64,000 nt of DNA from Paenibacillus sp. DMB5 (GTDB lineage: Bacteria; Bacillota; Bacilli; Paenibacillales; Paenibacillaceae). The stretch covers positions 1-64,000 of the forward strand of contig NZ_LRAC01000168.1 of NCBI RefSeq assembly GCF_001517085.1, written 5' to 3'. Each line of letters begins with the position of its first letter. Position 1 is the first letter of the stretch. The notes beneath the pieces are model-generated. The model did no database searches. It worked only from the letters and a program-made list of their open reading frames with translations, and was not told the DNA's origin. A program made the position numbers and the translations under genes. Of this stretch, positions 8,604-17,484 are shown piece after piece.

Positions 8604-10853
8604 TTACATCTGAGTCCCACTGTCCGTTCCGGATTGCGTTGTACCGCCCGTCCCGGCAGATGGAGCGCCAGTTGGCGGGGTGCCAGTCGGCGGAGTGCCG
8701 CCAGCGGTGCCGCGGTCAGGTCTTGTACCGCCGTCAAAGCCGCCTTGGCCGCGGACTCCACCCATGCCGCCCATACCCTGGGTTGCTTCAGTAACACCGG
8801 ATTCATTCAGCCAGGTCACGCTGCTGGAGAGGTCAAAGCTTACGACTTCTGTGCCGCCGCTGTAAGTACCGTCCGTATACACTCCGTCAACTGCGGTGCC
8901 TGTCGAGCTGCCGCCGGTGGAGAGGGTGTATGAGCCGCCTTCTTTCAGATCAGGCGAGCTGATTACAACCGAGCGGTAACTCTTCGCTGGAGCAAAGGTT
9001 GTAATGGTGTTGCCGTCCTTATCCTTAAGGCTTACCAGCTGTCCGGCTTCCTGTGAATCCGTAAAGGTCATGGCGATGGAGTATTGGCTGGAAGCATCGC
9101 CAGGTGCCTGAAGCATACCCGCGCTTCCTGCCACAACCAGATATCCGCCGGTAATTTCGAAGGAACCGTCATAATCGAGGGCGCCGTTGCCGTCATTGGT
9201 CGGGCCGTAGACGGTAACCGTACCGCCGCTCATTGTGATTGAGCCGTTAGAATCAAGGCCATCGCCTGTAGCATCTACATTCAGTATGCCGCCGGTAATG
9301 GTCAGCAGGTTGCTGCCGGAGCTTGCAAACTGATCCTGGCCGCCTGTCGCCTGGCCGGCATTAGTATCATTGCCGCCCGCTACGTTGACGCCGTCATCAG
9401 AGGCTACCACATCAATGTCACCGCCGGAGATGGTAATATTGCCGCCTTCAATCCCTTCATAGCTCTTGGTGATGTTAACGGTACCGCCGGAGATGGCTGT
9501 CAGGCTGTCGGCGTGAATGCCGTCATCGCCTGCTGTTATCCCGAATTCACCATCCGTGATTGATACGTTGCTGTTGCTGTGTAGTGCATCATCTGCGGAG
9601 TCAATCGTGAAGCTGCCGCCGTTAACGGTAAGGTCACCTCCCGATTTCAAGCCTTTCATACTGGTCGATTCTGTTTCGGTAGTGGCCGCAGTATCCGTGG
9701 ATGCCGCAGCACTGTTGTCTGCTGGTGCCGGAGCTGCAGTCCCTGCCGCAGTTCCTTCTGCTGCCTCAGCTGTAGCGCCTGCCATTGCGTCAGAATCCGG
9801 CATTTCCGGCGGCGCAGCCTGCGTACCGTCACCTGACGGAGCCTGGCCGCGCATTCCGCCGCCCATGCCGCCTTTGCCGAACCCGCCGCCGCCAAAGCCG
9901 CCTTCATCGCCTGTTTTCACCTCAGCGTTGGCACTGCCTCCGCCGGTAACCAGATTATACGTACCTCCGTCGATGACAAGGGAGGTTTCACCTTGAATGC
10001 CGTCATTTGCTGCCGTGATGTCAAAGGTTCCTCCGGATATCGCTATGAAGCCCTTCTCGGTATCTTCATCATTGGTCGACTTGATGCCGTCGCCCTCTGC
10101 TGTAATGGTAATGCTGCCGTCCTGCACAGCTACCAGATCTTTACCGACCAGACCGTCATCTGCAGCCTGCACTTCAATTATGCCGGAGACGACTTTCAGA
10201 TCATCTTTACTTGTAATACCGTCGTTATAGTTTCCGTTAACCTTCAGCGTCCCGGTTCCGTTAATGGTCAGATCCGCCTTGCTGAAGATCGCTGCACTCG
10301 GCTCATCCGTAGCCGCATCCGGGTACACATATTTTGCGGCATCGGTTACTGTGTTCACCGTACCGTCTTCCAGCGTCATGATTACCTTGCCGGCTTCTTT
10401 AATGTAGACTGGCGCACTGCTGCTGTTCGTGAGTGTAGCCCCGTTCAGCACAAGATGCACGCTGCTGTCATCCTGCACATCGACGATGATCTGGCCGTCA
10501 CTCAGGGTGCCGCTCAGCACATAGGTTCCGCCAGCCGAGATGGTTACTGTGTTACCGGAAGCAGCCGCGCCGGTTCCAGTCACGGCGGCACCGGTTCCGC
10601 TTAACGCAATCGTTGTGGCGCTGTCAGCGCTCCAGGCTGCCGCCACATCTTCTTCATCAAAGCTGACGAGGTCCGCCGCCTTCACACTTGCCAGTTGAAC
10701 GCTTGCTGCAGCCCCGCTGGCAGCAGCAGTAGTTACTGCTGCTGTACCGGCAGACGAAGAGGTAGAGGCATTGCTGGTTGTGCTGCAGGCTGACATGACG
10801 GCTGCGAGCAGCAGAATCAGCCCCGCTTTGCCTGCCACTATAAATTTACTCAT
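8604..10853 (-). CDS. Beta-helix carbohydrate-binding lipoprotein (Cthe_2159/DUF4353 family)
   Basis: A 749-residue lipoprotein: signal peptide with lipobox VMSAC (Cys23), then a Ser/Thr/Ala linker and a long run of short repeats of the form GG-x-hydrophobic-x-hydrophobic-x-A/S-x-DGI. These are the right-handed parallel beta-helix turns of the Cthe_2159 family, which binds acidic polysaccharides. Two Gly-rich insertions (GGFGGGGFGKGGMGGG near 330 and a GMGG/RGQGGF stretch near 690) and a Pro/Thr tail are low complexity. It is the last gene of a VTC-DUF4956-beta-helix operon, an association common in Firmicutes but without an established function. Likely surface-displayed. Confidence 0.85.
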   Translation of the reverse strand: MSKFIVAGKAGLILLLAAVMSACSTTSNASTSSSAGTAAVTTAAASGAAASVQLASVKAADLVSFDEEDVAAAWSADSATTIALSGTGAAVTGTGAAASGNTVTISAGGTYVLSGTLSDGQIIVDVQDDSSVHLVLNGATLTNSSSAPVYIKEAGKVIMTLEDGTVNTVTDAAKYVYPDAATDEPSAAIFSKADLTINGTGTLKVNGNYNDGITSKDDLKVVSGIIEVQAADDGLVGKDLVAVQDGSITITAEGDGIKSTNDEDTEKGFIAISGGTFDITAANDGIQGETSLVIDGGTYNLVTGGGSANAEVKTGDEGGFGGGGFGKGGMGGGMRGQAPSGDGTQAAPPEMPDSDAMAGATAEAAEGTAAGTAAPAPADNSAAASTDTAATTETESTSMKGLKSGGDLTVNGGSFTIDSADDALHSNSNVSITDGEFGITAGDDGIHADSLTAISGGTVNITKSYEGIEGGNITISGGDIDVVASDDGVNVAGGNDTNAGQATGGQDQFASSGSNLLTITGGILNVDATGDGLDSNGSITMSGGTVTVYGPTNDGNGALDYDGSFEITGGYLVVAGSAGMLQAPGDASSQYSIAMTFTDSQEAGQLVSLKDKDGNTITTFAPAKSYRSVVISSPDLKEGGSYTLSTGGSSTGTAVDGVYTDGTYSGGTEVVSFDLSSSVTWLNESGVTEATQGMGGMGGVRGQGGFDGGTRPDRGTAGGTPPTGTPPTGAPSAGTGGTTQSGTDSGTQM

Positions 10854-10880
10854 ATCGGATCAATCCTTTCAGTCTCTGGT

Positions 10881-11564
10881 TTAGTATTCTGTAGTAGTAG
10901 GGCACATCGTAAGCGACAGATCCAGGTTGCCGTTCCGGGTGCGGATGGCATCCAGGAATTCCTTCTGGCTTGTGTGCTCATCAAGGGTAACGTTATACAC
11001 CAGCTCATAGAGGCTGCCGAGCTCGGTGGTTCTGATCTTTTTCAGCTCATATGCGACATTGAACTTGTTGAACACTTCGGCAAAAGCTTCTTCATAGCCC
11101 AGATTTTCCGGGATGGTTACCTTCAGCGTTTTTTGCGCTGATTTTCTTACGCCAAAGCCGGTGCGGTTGAGAATGACCATGATGATGCAGAGAATAATGG
11201 TGAACAGGACTGCGTAAGCATAAGCGCCGACGCCGCAGGCCAGGCCGGATGCCATAGTGAACAGGACAAAGGTGATGTCCTTAGGATCGCCGGGCGCACT
11301 TCTGAAGCGGATAATCGAGAACGCTCCGGCCAAGCTGAAGGCTCTGGCAACGTTGCTGCCAATTAAGAGAATGATGATGGCTACAATAACAGGCAGCAGT
11401 ACCATGGTGAGCGTGAAGCTTTGCGAATAGCCGGCCGGGCTTGTTCTCATATAAGTGAAGCTGATCAGCGCGCCCAGCGCCAGGGAAATCAGGATCGTCA
11501 GAACCGCGTTGCCAAAGGTTAAAGCCGTGCTGTCAGAGACGGCGGTGAAGATGGAATCAAGCAT
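10881..11564 (-). CDS. DUF4956 family membrane protein
   Basis: A 227-residue protein with about four N-terminal transmembrane helices (residues 10-140). The conserved loop GAFSIIRFRSAPGDPKDITF is the hallmark of DUF4956, and a cytosolic alpha/beta C-terminal domain follows. I place the start at the ATG at 11564, which overlaps the upstream VTC stop by 8 bp; a GTG 9 bp upstream is possible. Members are almost always encoded beside VTC-domain polyphosphate-polymerase-like proteins, and a membrane partner or transporter role is inferred. Confidence 0.85.
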   Translation of the reverse strand: MLDSIFTAVSDSTALTFGNAVLTILISLALGALISFTYMRTSPAGYSQSFTLTMVLLPVIVAIIILLIGSNVARAFSLAGAFSIIRFRSAPGDPKDITFVLFTMASGLACGVGAYAYAVLFTIILCIIMVILNRTGFGVRKSAQKTLKVTIPENLGYEEAFAEVFNKFNVAYELKKIRTTELGSLYELVYNVTLDEHTSQKEFLDAIRTRNGNLDLSLTMCPTTTEY

Positions 11565-12300
11565 ACAGGACACTCTCGCTTTCTACTTTGCTGTTTCTCA
11601 GCATTTTTTTATATTCATTGCCGTATTTGGAGAAGCTGGTGCGGTACATCTGGTGCTCGGAGAGCATTTTGGACAGCCAGACCGGAATCGTCTTCTCGGC
11701 TTTGACCTCCATCAGCCACTGGCCCGGTTCCATCAGCAGCTCGCCGTGAGTGCCGTGCTCCATTTTCAGATCGTACCGCCGGCTTCTGATATTCGTATCG
11801 AAGGTGATGCGCAGATCGCGGTTATTTTTACAGAACAGGGCTTTGCGGTCATAGGACAGATACACCATCGGCTTCAGATCATAGCAGCTCAGGAAGTATT
11901 TGATTTCCTCAACCACCTGCTTGTTCATGTAGTCCTTATACTCAGGCGGGATACCTGTGCGGACAAAATCGTAAGCTTCGTGCAGCTTGAGCGGGGTTCT
12001 TCTTTTATTAACGAGGCCGAAGACCTTCTTCTTGATCTCCAGGTAGACCCTGGAATCGCCATTTGGAACACCGTATGCCCGGAGGCGCAGCTTCTCTTTG
12101 TATTTCGGCTTGGACAGGCTGTTGCGGATCAGCGTATTGCTCGGTGTGTCGTAGTACAGATTCGTAATGGAATAAAACTCATGCTGTTTGTTGTAATCGT
12201 CCGGTTCCATATATTCGAGCAGTTCGTTATAGAGCTTCAGGTACGCTTCATGATCGAACAGGTATTTGTTTTCGTAGCGGTTAAAAACCTCAATAGCCAT
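11557..12300 (-). CDS. VTC-domain polyphosphate polymerase-like protein
   Basis: A 247-residue protein with the triphosphate-tunnel fold of the VTC domain. Motifs are RYENKYLF near the N-terminus, LYYDTPSNTLIRNS, EKLRLRAYG, RVYLEIKKK and LMEVKAEKTIPVWL, which supply the basic and acidic residues lining the tunnel. In yeast VTC4 this domain makes polyphosphate from ATP; bacterial stand-alone versions lack direct proof. AAAGGA precedes the ATG. It is the first gene of the three-gene operon and its promoter carries the 19-bp box also found before the adjacent response regulator. Confidence 0.87.
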   Translation of the reverse strand: MAIEVFNRYENKYLFDHEAYLKLYNELLEYMEPDDYNKQHEFYSITNLYYDTPSNTLIRNSLSKPKYKEKLRLRAYGVPNGDSRVYLEIKKKVFGLVNKRRTPLKLHEAYDFVRTGIPPEYKDYMNKQVVEEIKYFLSCYDLKPMVYLSYDRKALFCKNNRDLRITFDTNIRSRRYDLKMEHGTHGELLMEPGQWLMEVKAEKTIPVWLSKMLSEHQMYRTSFSKYGNEYKKMLRNSKVESESVLYA

Positions 12301-12356
12301 GGGATCAGATCCTTTCTCTTCCGAATGTTTCGTATGTCTCGCTTGCCTATGAATGT

Positions 12357-12389
12357 ATCTTAGCGGCCGAACCTTTAATGAATCTTAAA
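12357..12389 (-). promoter_or_regulatory. Candidate response-regulator box and -10 of the VTC operon
   Basis: Read on the minus strand, TTTAAGATTCATTAAAGGT (12389-12371) holds a TTAA-N6-TTAA direct repeat, the 10-bp spacing typical of OmpR-family operators. After exactly 8 nt comes TAAGAT (12362-12357), a plausible -10. The box matches 15 of 19 bases of the one at 12495-12513 before the response-regulator gene, with the same distance to the -10. Confidence 0.6.
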
Positions 12390-12494
12390 TGGATTTTACA
12401 CTGCGTTTATTTTTTTACACCGGCTTTACAAAGAGCTTCTGCAGCAAAAGAAAACCGTCACTATATAGTAGAAGCCTTAGATTTCGCCTCCGCG

Positions 12495-12527
12495 GTTAAG
12501 GTTGGTTAAAGGTAATCTTGCTATAAT
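12495..12527 (+). promoter_or_regulatory. Candidate autoregulatory box and -10 of the two-component operon
   Basis: GTTAAGGTTGGTTAAAGGT (12495-12513) contains TTAA-N6-TTAA, followed after 8 nt by a perfect TATAAT (12522-12527). No good -35 is present, as expected for an activator-dependent promoter with the regulator bound over the -35 region. Its counterpart in the opposite direction lies at 12371-12389. Confidence 0.6.
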
Positions 12528-12576
12528 GGCGTAAGTTACAATACAGACATTAAGCTAACCAGGGGATGATGACAGG

Positions 12577-13254
12577 GTGAGAATATTAATCGTGGAAGAT
12601 GAGGCGCATCTGGCCGAGGCCGTGACCCAAATCCTGAAAAAGCATAACTATTCCGCAGACGCCGTGCATGACGGCAGAACGGGCCTCGATTACGCGCTGA
12701 GCGGGATCTATGATCTGCTGCTGCTGGACATCATGATGCCGGAGATGGATGGAATCAGCCTGCTGCGGGCCTTGCGCAAAAAAGGCATCCCGACCCCCGT
12801 CATCTTCCTGACGGCCAAAGGTGATACAACCGATATGGTGACGGGGCTTGATTACGGCGCCGACGATTATATCGCCAAGCCCTTCTCTTCAGAGGAGCTG
12901 CTGGCAAGAATCCGGGCGGTGCTGCGCCGCAAAGGCGAGGTGCTGCCGGATGATGCGCTGAAATACGGGGATCTGGAGCTGAATACGGCGAACCTGAAGC
13001 TGATGGTGGGCGGCAAGGAAATGAAGCTGAATCTGAAGGAGAGCGAGCTACTGGAGCTGCTGATGGTCCGCAAGCAGTCCGTCACCTCGAAGGAGCAGAT
13101 CATTGAGAAGCTGTGGGGCTTTGATTCAGAAGCCGAGCATAACAATGTGGAGGTCTATATCTCTTTTCTGCGCAAAAAGCTTACGTTTCTCGGGGCCTCC
13201 ACACGCATCAGCACAATCCGTAATGTAGGCTATGTATTAGAGGTGAATGTCTGA
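12577..13254 (+). CDS. OmpR-family response regulator
   Basis: A 225-residue regulator with a receiver domain (acid pocket VEDE, phospho-acceptor Asp51 in LLLDIMMPEMDG, conserved Lys in YIAKPFSSEEL) and a C-terminal winged helix (about 130-222, with VEVYISFLRKKL and ISTIRNVGYVL). A GTG start follows AGGGGATGATGACAG. Its stop overlaps the start of the histidine kinase (TGATG). The shared promoter box suggests it controls both its own operon and the divergent VTC operon. Confidence 0.93.
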   Translation: MRILIVEDEAHLAEAVTQILKKHNYSADAVHDGRTGLDYALSGIYDLLLLDIMMPEMDGISLLRALRKKGIPTPVIFLTAKGDTTDMVTGLDYGADDYIAKPFSSEELLARIRAVLRRKGEVLPDDALKYGDLELNTANLKLMVGGKEMKLNLKESELLELLMVRKQSVTSKEQIIEKLWGFDSEAEHNNVEVYISFLRKKLTFLGASTRISTIRNVGYVLEVNV

Positions 13255-14572
13255 TGTTCAAAAAGCTCAGAAACCGTTTCCTGATTGTCAATCTGGTGAC
13301 CATCTCCGTGATGATGCTGGTCGCCTTCGCTACCATTTATATTATCAACTACCTGAATGTCCAGAATGACATCCGCATGGATCTTCAGCGGATAACCGAG
13401 GCCTTCCAGAAGCCGGGCAGCGGCGAGCACCGCGGCGGCGGAATCGGCGATGGCATTGGCGGCTCGCCGGACGGCGGCACAGACACTGGAACTCAGCGGC
13501 AGGATATCGGCGGCGGCAGCTTCGGGAGAATGGGCGGCAGTCCGCCGCCGGAGCGTTCGATCTCCTTCATGATTGAGACCGATAACGATTGGCAGCAGAC
13601 CGGTACGCCTGTCTCACAGCTCAGTATGGATGACGAATTCTATGCCCAGGCACTGCAGGAAGCCGTTGATATGAATAAAACAACCGGAAGATTTGAGCTG
13701 GACGCAGTCTCTGGGCCTTTGAAATCAAGCCCGCCGCTGACGGGCATATGCTTGTTTTCCTGGACATCACCTCCCAGCAGAAGATTCTCACGAACCTGAT
13801 CTACATCTTCACCGTTGTCGGCATCGTGATGCTGGTCATCCTGTATTTCACCAGCCGCTATTTTGCGAACCGTTCCATTAGGCCGGTACAGGAAGCCTTC
13901 GACAAGCAGAAGCAGTTCATCGCCGATGCCTCGCATGAGCTGAAGACACCGCTGGCCATTATTAATACGAATACGGATGTGCTGCTGTCGAATCCCGAAG
14001 ATACCATTCTTGAGCAATCCAAGTGGCTGCACTATATTAAATCGGAGACGGAGCGGATGGCCAAGCTGACGAGCGATCTGCTCTACCTGACTGAAATGGA
14101 TGATTCCCGTACCGGAATGATCCATGCCCCCTTCAACATCAGCGAAGCGGTGGAAAATATCATCCTGACGATGGAGGCCGTTATCTTCGAGAAGAATGTG
14201 GCGCTGGAGTATGATATCGAGCCTAATCTAAGCGTGAACGGCAACAGTGAGCAGATCAAGCAGGTCGTTATGATTCTGCTGGACAATGCCGTCAAGTACA
14301 CCGGTCCGAAGGGTGAGATCACCCTGTCTCTGCGCAAGCAGCATAACGATGTGCTGCTGTCTGTCACCAATACCGGCGAAGGTATTGCCCCTGAGCATCT
14401 GACCCGGATCTTTGACCGGTTCTACCGCACCGATACCTCGCGTGCCCGCAAGCAGGGCGGATACGGACTCGGCCTCGCGATCGCGAAGTCGATTGTCGAG
14501 CAGCAGCATAAGGGCAAGCTCTATGCCAAAAGTACAGTCGGGGAATCTACTACGTTTTATGTGCATCTGTAA
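13254..14572 (+). pseudogene. Sensor histidine kinase, frameshifted
   Basis: A membrane sensor kinase, partner of the preceding regulator. Part one (from 13254) has TM1 (about 8-32) and an extracytoplasmic loop with a Gly-rich segment (about residues 60-105, GGGIGDGIGGS and similar). Near 13708-13712 the frame slips by one base. Part two carries WAFEIKPAADGHMLVFLD, TM2, the His box FIADASHELKTPL, N box LLDNAVKY and G boxes up to 14572. Restoring one base gives a normal kinase of about 440 residues. Every catalytic motif is intact, so the gene is probably functional in the real genome. An internal ATG at 13748 could otherwise express only TM2 plus the kinase core. Confidence 0.85.
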
Positions 14573-14660
14573 TTAAAGCGAATTTTAGATAAACAGCTGA
14601 AACCAGGTGGAGGGTCCCTCCGTATCAGAGTTATTACCGATAAGGAGGAGATTCACAGCA

Positions 14661-15440
14661 ATGTCCATGTTTAAAAGAATGCTCGCAAGCGCCGGAATTG
14701 GCGCCGCTGAGGTGAACCTCATGCTTCACCAGGATGTAGTAAGAGCCGGTGATACACTCAGCGGGGTTGTCCGCATTCAGGGCGGCCGTGTGGATCAGAA
14801 GGTTGATGATGTGTATGCCTTCGTCAAGACCCGCTACGTGAAGGAGCATAATGATTCCAAGAGCCATGTAGAGGCAACCATTGCCAAGTTCCTGCTGGCT
14901 TCCGGTTTCACCGTGGAGGCAGAGAAGGTCTATGAGTTCCCTGTATCCTTCCAGCTTCCGTCCGTTACTCCGGTGACCATGGGCAAAACTCCCGTATGGA
15001 TTCATACCGGGCTTGATATCAAGGAAGCACTCGATCCTAAGGACGAGGACTATCTCCAGGTCCTGCCTCATCCTCATTCGGCGGTTGTTCTGGATGCTGC
15101 AGCCCAGCTCGGCTTCCGGCTCCGCGAGGTCAGCTGTGAATACGCTCCTCATTACGGCAAAAGAAACGGGCTCCCCTTCGTTCAGGAGTTTGAATTCCTG
15201 CCTTCCAGCCAGTTCCGCGGCCGTCTGGATGAGCTGGAAATCATGTTGTACCCGGATGAGCAGGGCGTTGAGCTGCTGCTGCAGGTTGACCGCAAGGCCC
15301 GCGGATTATCCGGCCTGCTGGCAGAAGCGCTTGATGCCGACGAGAAATTCGTAAGGCTCCGCTTTGACCAGAGTCATCTGGCAGCAGGAACGGAATACAT
15401 TGCGGGCCAGCTGCTCGCAACAATCAGCAAATACGCATAA
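14661..15440 (+). CDS. spo0M: Sporulation-control protein Spo0M
   Basis: A 259-residue arrestin-like protein matching Spo0M. The N-terminus SMFKRMLASAGIGAAEVNLML and the two beta-sandwich halves (about 1-130 and 135-255) are typical. In Bacillus it affects Spo0A-dependent sporulation and cell shape. The start is the ATG at 14661, preceded by a strong AAGGAGGAG at about 14642-14650. It stands alone between the kinase gene and a terminator. Confidence 0.92.
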   Translation: MSMFKRMLASAGIGAAEVNLMLHQDVVRAGDTLSGVVRIQGGRVDQKVDDVYAFVKTRYVKEHNDSKSHVEATIAKFLLASGFTVEAEKVYEFPVSFQLPSVTPVTMGKTPVWIHTGLDIKEALDPKDEDYLQVLPHPHSAVVLDAAAQLGFRLREVSCEYAPHYGKRNGLPFVQEFEFLPSSQFRGRLDELEIMLYPDEQGVELLLQVDRKARGLSGLLAEALDADEKFVRLRFDQSHLAAGTEYIAGQLLATISKYA

Positions 15441-15456
15441 CGGCATTAGTAAAGAA

Positions 15457-15498
15457 AAGCGGCTTGACGGATAACGATCCATCAAGCCGCTTCTTTTT
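15457..15498. terminator. Intrinsic terminator after spo0M
   Basis: AAGCGGCTTGA (15457-15467) pairs with TCAAGCCGCTT (15482-15492), followed by a T-rich tail on the plus strand. The purine-rich 5' flank also supplies T residues for the converging minus-strand gene. Confidence 0.85.
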
Positions 15499-15519
15499 AT
15501 GTTCTACGCGCCTTCAGAG

Positions 15520-16647
15520 TCAAGCGTGCAATAACTTCTTCAAATAGCCGCTTAGCGCCCGGGCTGTCTGCTCATGGGCCGATATTCCCGGATGGCTTCG
15601 TGCGCCGGCGCTTTCCGGTGTCATGTTAGGCAGCTGGAATACAGAGACCCTGGTGTCTCCTGATTTACGGATATAACTGTCAACGGCACGGCTGATGGCC
15701 GGCAGCATCGGAATGCCCAGCATTCCGTAAGCCCAGACCAGATGAGCCTGCGGATTGCAGGATCTCAGCTGTACAAGAAACGCTTCTGCAGCCGCCTCAA
15801 AAGCCTGCAGGTCCTCCTCATTGAAGGAGCCGTCTTCGTTCAGCCGCTGCTTGCGGGACCTGCCGCTGACCGGATCGTTCCAGTCCGGCGAATAAAAGGC
15901 GCCGCCGTCGTTGGTGCCCAGATTAATCACAACGGCATCCGGCTGCCAGGCTTCAAAATCATGGTCCTGCAGCGCTCCGAGCGCTTCATTGCGCTCACCG
16001 CCCAGCAGGCCGCATACCTGCCTGTAATAGAGGGGGATATTCTTCCCGGGATTGTTATCCCAGCTTGTCAGCACCCCCCAGCCGCTCTGGGAGATGACAC
16101 GGTAGTCCGCATCCAGCTCCCGGGCTGTCATGGCGGTATAATTCACGGCAGCACTGAACCACATGGGAATCCAGTCTTCCTCGGACTGGGCGCCGATCAC
16201 GCCCTCACCTGAGGTGATGCTGTCCCCGATGAACTCGAGCTTCAGCGGCTTATCCGCTACCGGCAGAAACTCCCCGTCACACTTAACTCCATGTATCTGC
16301 AGCAGACAGCCGGGGTCATCACTCATCGCCTGCAGCTCTTTCATGATCTTCACGTTCTTCACAGACTGCTCATTCATACCTCTGAAGACACAGATCCAGT
16401 GTCTGCCCGCGGTTACCATCTGTCTGCTGACAGGGGAACCGTTAATGACGATGCTGATCCACGGCTCATGCTGGTCATAGTCAGCTTCCGCCTCAATCCA
16501 CAGCTCCGAACCCCTGATATTGAATTCAAGTGCGCTGCCTGTCCAGAACAGCGTCAGGGGAGCCAGGCTCCCATTTGTTCTGCCGTGAACCTTGAGCTGT
16601 ACAACCTCCTGCAGGGCTGCGGCTTGCAGCCTCCCGTTCTCTTTCAT
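15520..16647 (-). CDS. CE2-like SGNH/GDSL carbohydrate esterase
   Basis: A 375-residue two-domain protein. Residues about 1-125 form a jelly-roll domain like that of family CE2 esterases; about 130-375 is an SGNH hydrolase. Catalytic blocks are FIGDSITSGEG (nucleophile Ser), the Gly oxyanion region, VINLGTND (Asn) and SHPGISAHE (His). No signal peptide is visible, so it may deacetylate imported oligosaccharides. GGAGGAA precedes the ATG. Monocistronic by appearance. Confidence 0.85.
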   Translation of the reverse strand: MKENGRLQAAALQEVVQLKVHGRTNGSLAPLTLFWTGSALEFNIRGSELWIEAEADYDQHEPWISIVINGSPVSRQMVTAGRHWICVFRGMNEQSVKNVKIMKELQAMSDDPGCLLQIHGVKCDGEFLPVADKPLKLEFIGDSITSGEGVIGAQSEEDWIPMWFSAAVNYTAMTARELDADYRVISQSGWGVLTSWDNNPGKNIPLYYRQVCGLLGGERNEALGALQDHDFEAWQPDAVVINLGTNDGGAFYSPDWNDPVSGRSRKQRLNEDGSFNEEDLQAFEAAAEAFLVQLRSCNPQAHLVWAYGMLGIPMLPAISRAVDSYIRKSGDTRVSVFQLPNMTPESAGARSHPGISAHEQTARALSGYLKKLLHA

Positions 16648-16681
16648 CCTGTCGTTCCTCCCGGCTCTCTCCCATGATCAA

Positions 16682-17484
16682 CTAACCTCGCTTGATTGGT
16701 GCCGCCAGTACAATCTGGCCTCTAGGCGCTTCTCCCCCGTCATCCGGCTCCAGTGTGATAGCAACGGTATCGTACTCCTGCGGCTCGAAGGTATAATACA
16801 GCGCCCCGTTGCCGCCCTGTGATACGAAGGTGCCCGCATTCTGCGGAACATCCCCTTTGATCAGCCATACCTGGTAAACTTCGGTCCCTGTAAGCTCGGG
16901 CAGACCTTCGGCCTGTACAACGAGATGTGTGCCGCTGTTGTCCGCGATGATGGTAGCCAGACCTTTGACCGCAGACTCCACTTCGGCCGGACTAAGCACA
17001 ACCGACTCATTCACCTTGATTCCCTGAAGCGGTCCAGAACTGACGGCCACCTGGCGCTGCAGCTGATCGATATCCTGGCGCAGCTGGCTTGTATAGATGA
17101 GCAATACTACCACTGCTGCAGCAAGCCCGGCGCTAAGATAACGCAAAATCGGCTTCTTTTGGGGAGCGGCGCGGCCTTGACTATATATTCGGGCTCCTCC
17201 CGAACCGGCTTTGGCGCCTCACCTGCAGGCTTCTGAACTTGCTGAACCGGAGCATCTGCTTCCAATACCCGGGACAGAACACGTTTCTTCATCCCTGTCG
17301 GCGGTTCGGCAGGCTCGGAGGCAAGAGGGAGCAGCTCGATTACCTGGCGGTATTCTTTTACCAGTTTCTCACATTCAGGACATTCCTGTAAATGAATGCT
17401 GAACTGCTCCATTTCATCGTCCTGCAGTGCACCAAGCGCATACAATTCAGCCCATTCACACAAGTCTTTATTCTCTTCAGTCAT
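16682..17484 (-). pseudogene. RskA-type anti-sigma factor, frameshifted
   Basis: Part one (from 17484) is the cytosolic anti-sigma domain: EWAELYALGALQDDEMEQF, then HLQECPEC, a zinc-finger-like HxxxCxxC. Part two (to 16682) has the transmembrane helix (YLSAGLAAAVVVLLIY), a short coiled coil and an extracytoplasmic RskA domain (VVLSPAEVESAV, VYQVWLIKGDVPQNAG, ITLEPDDGGEAPRG). The break lies at the TTTTGGGG run 17157-17164; one added base joins APLP to QKKPILRYLSAG. The intact protein would be about 266 residues. It overlaps the sigma gene by 8 bp. Confidence 0.87.

Noticed and set aside
11455..12363. 302-codon plus-strand open frame
   Set aside because: Antisense shadow of the VTC and DUF4956 genes.
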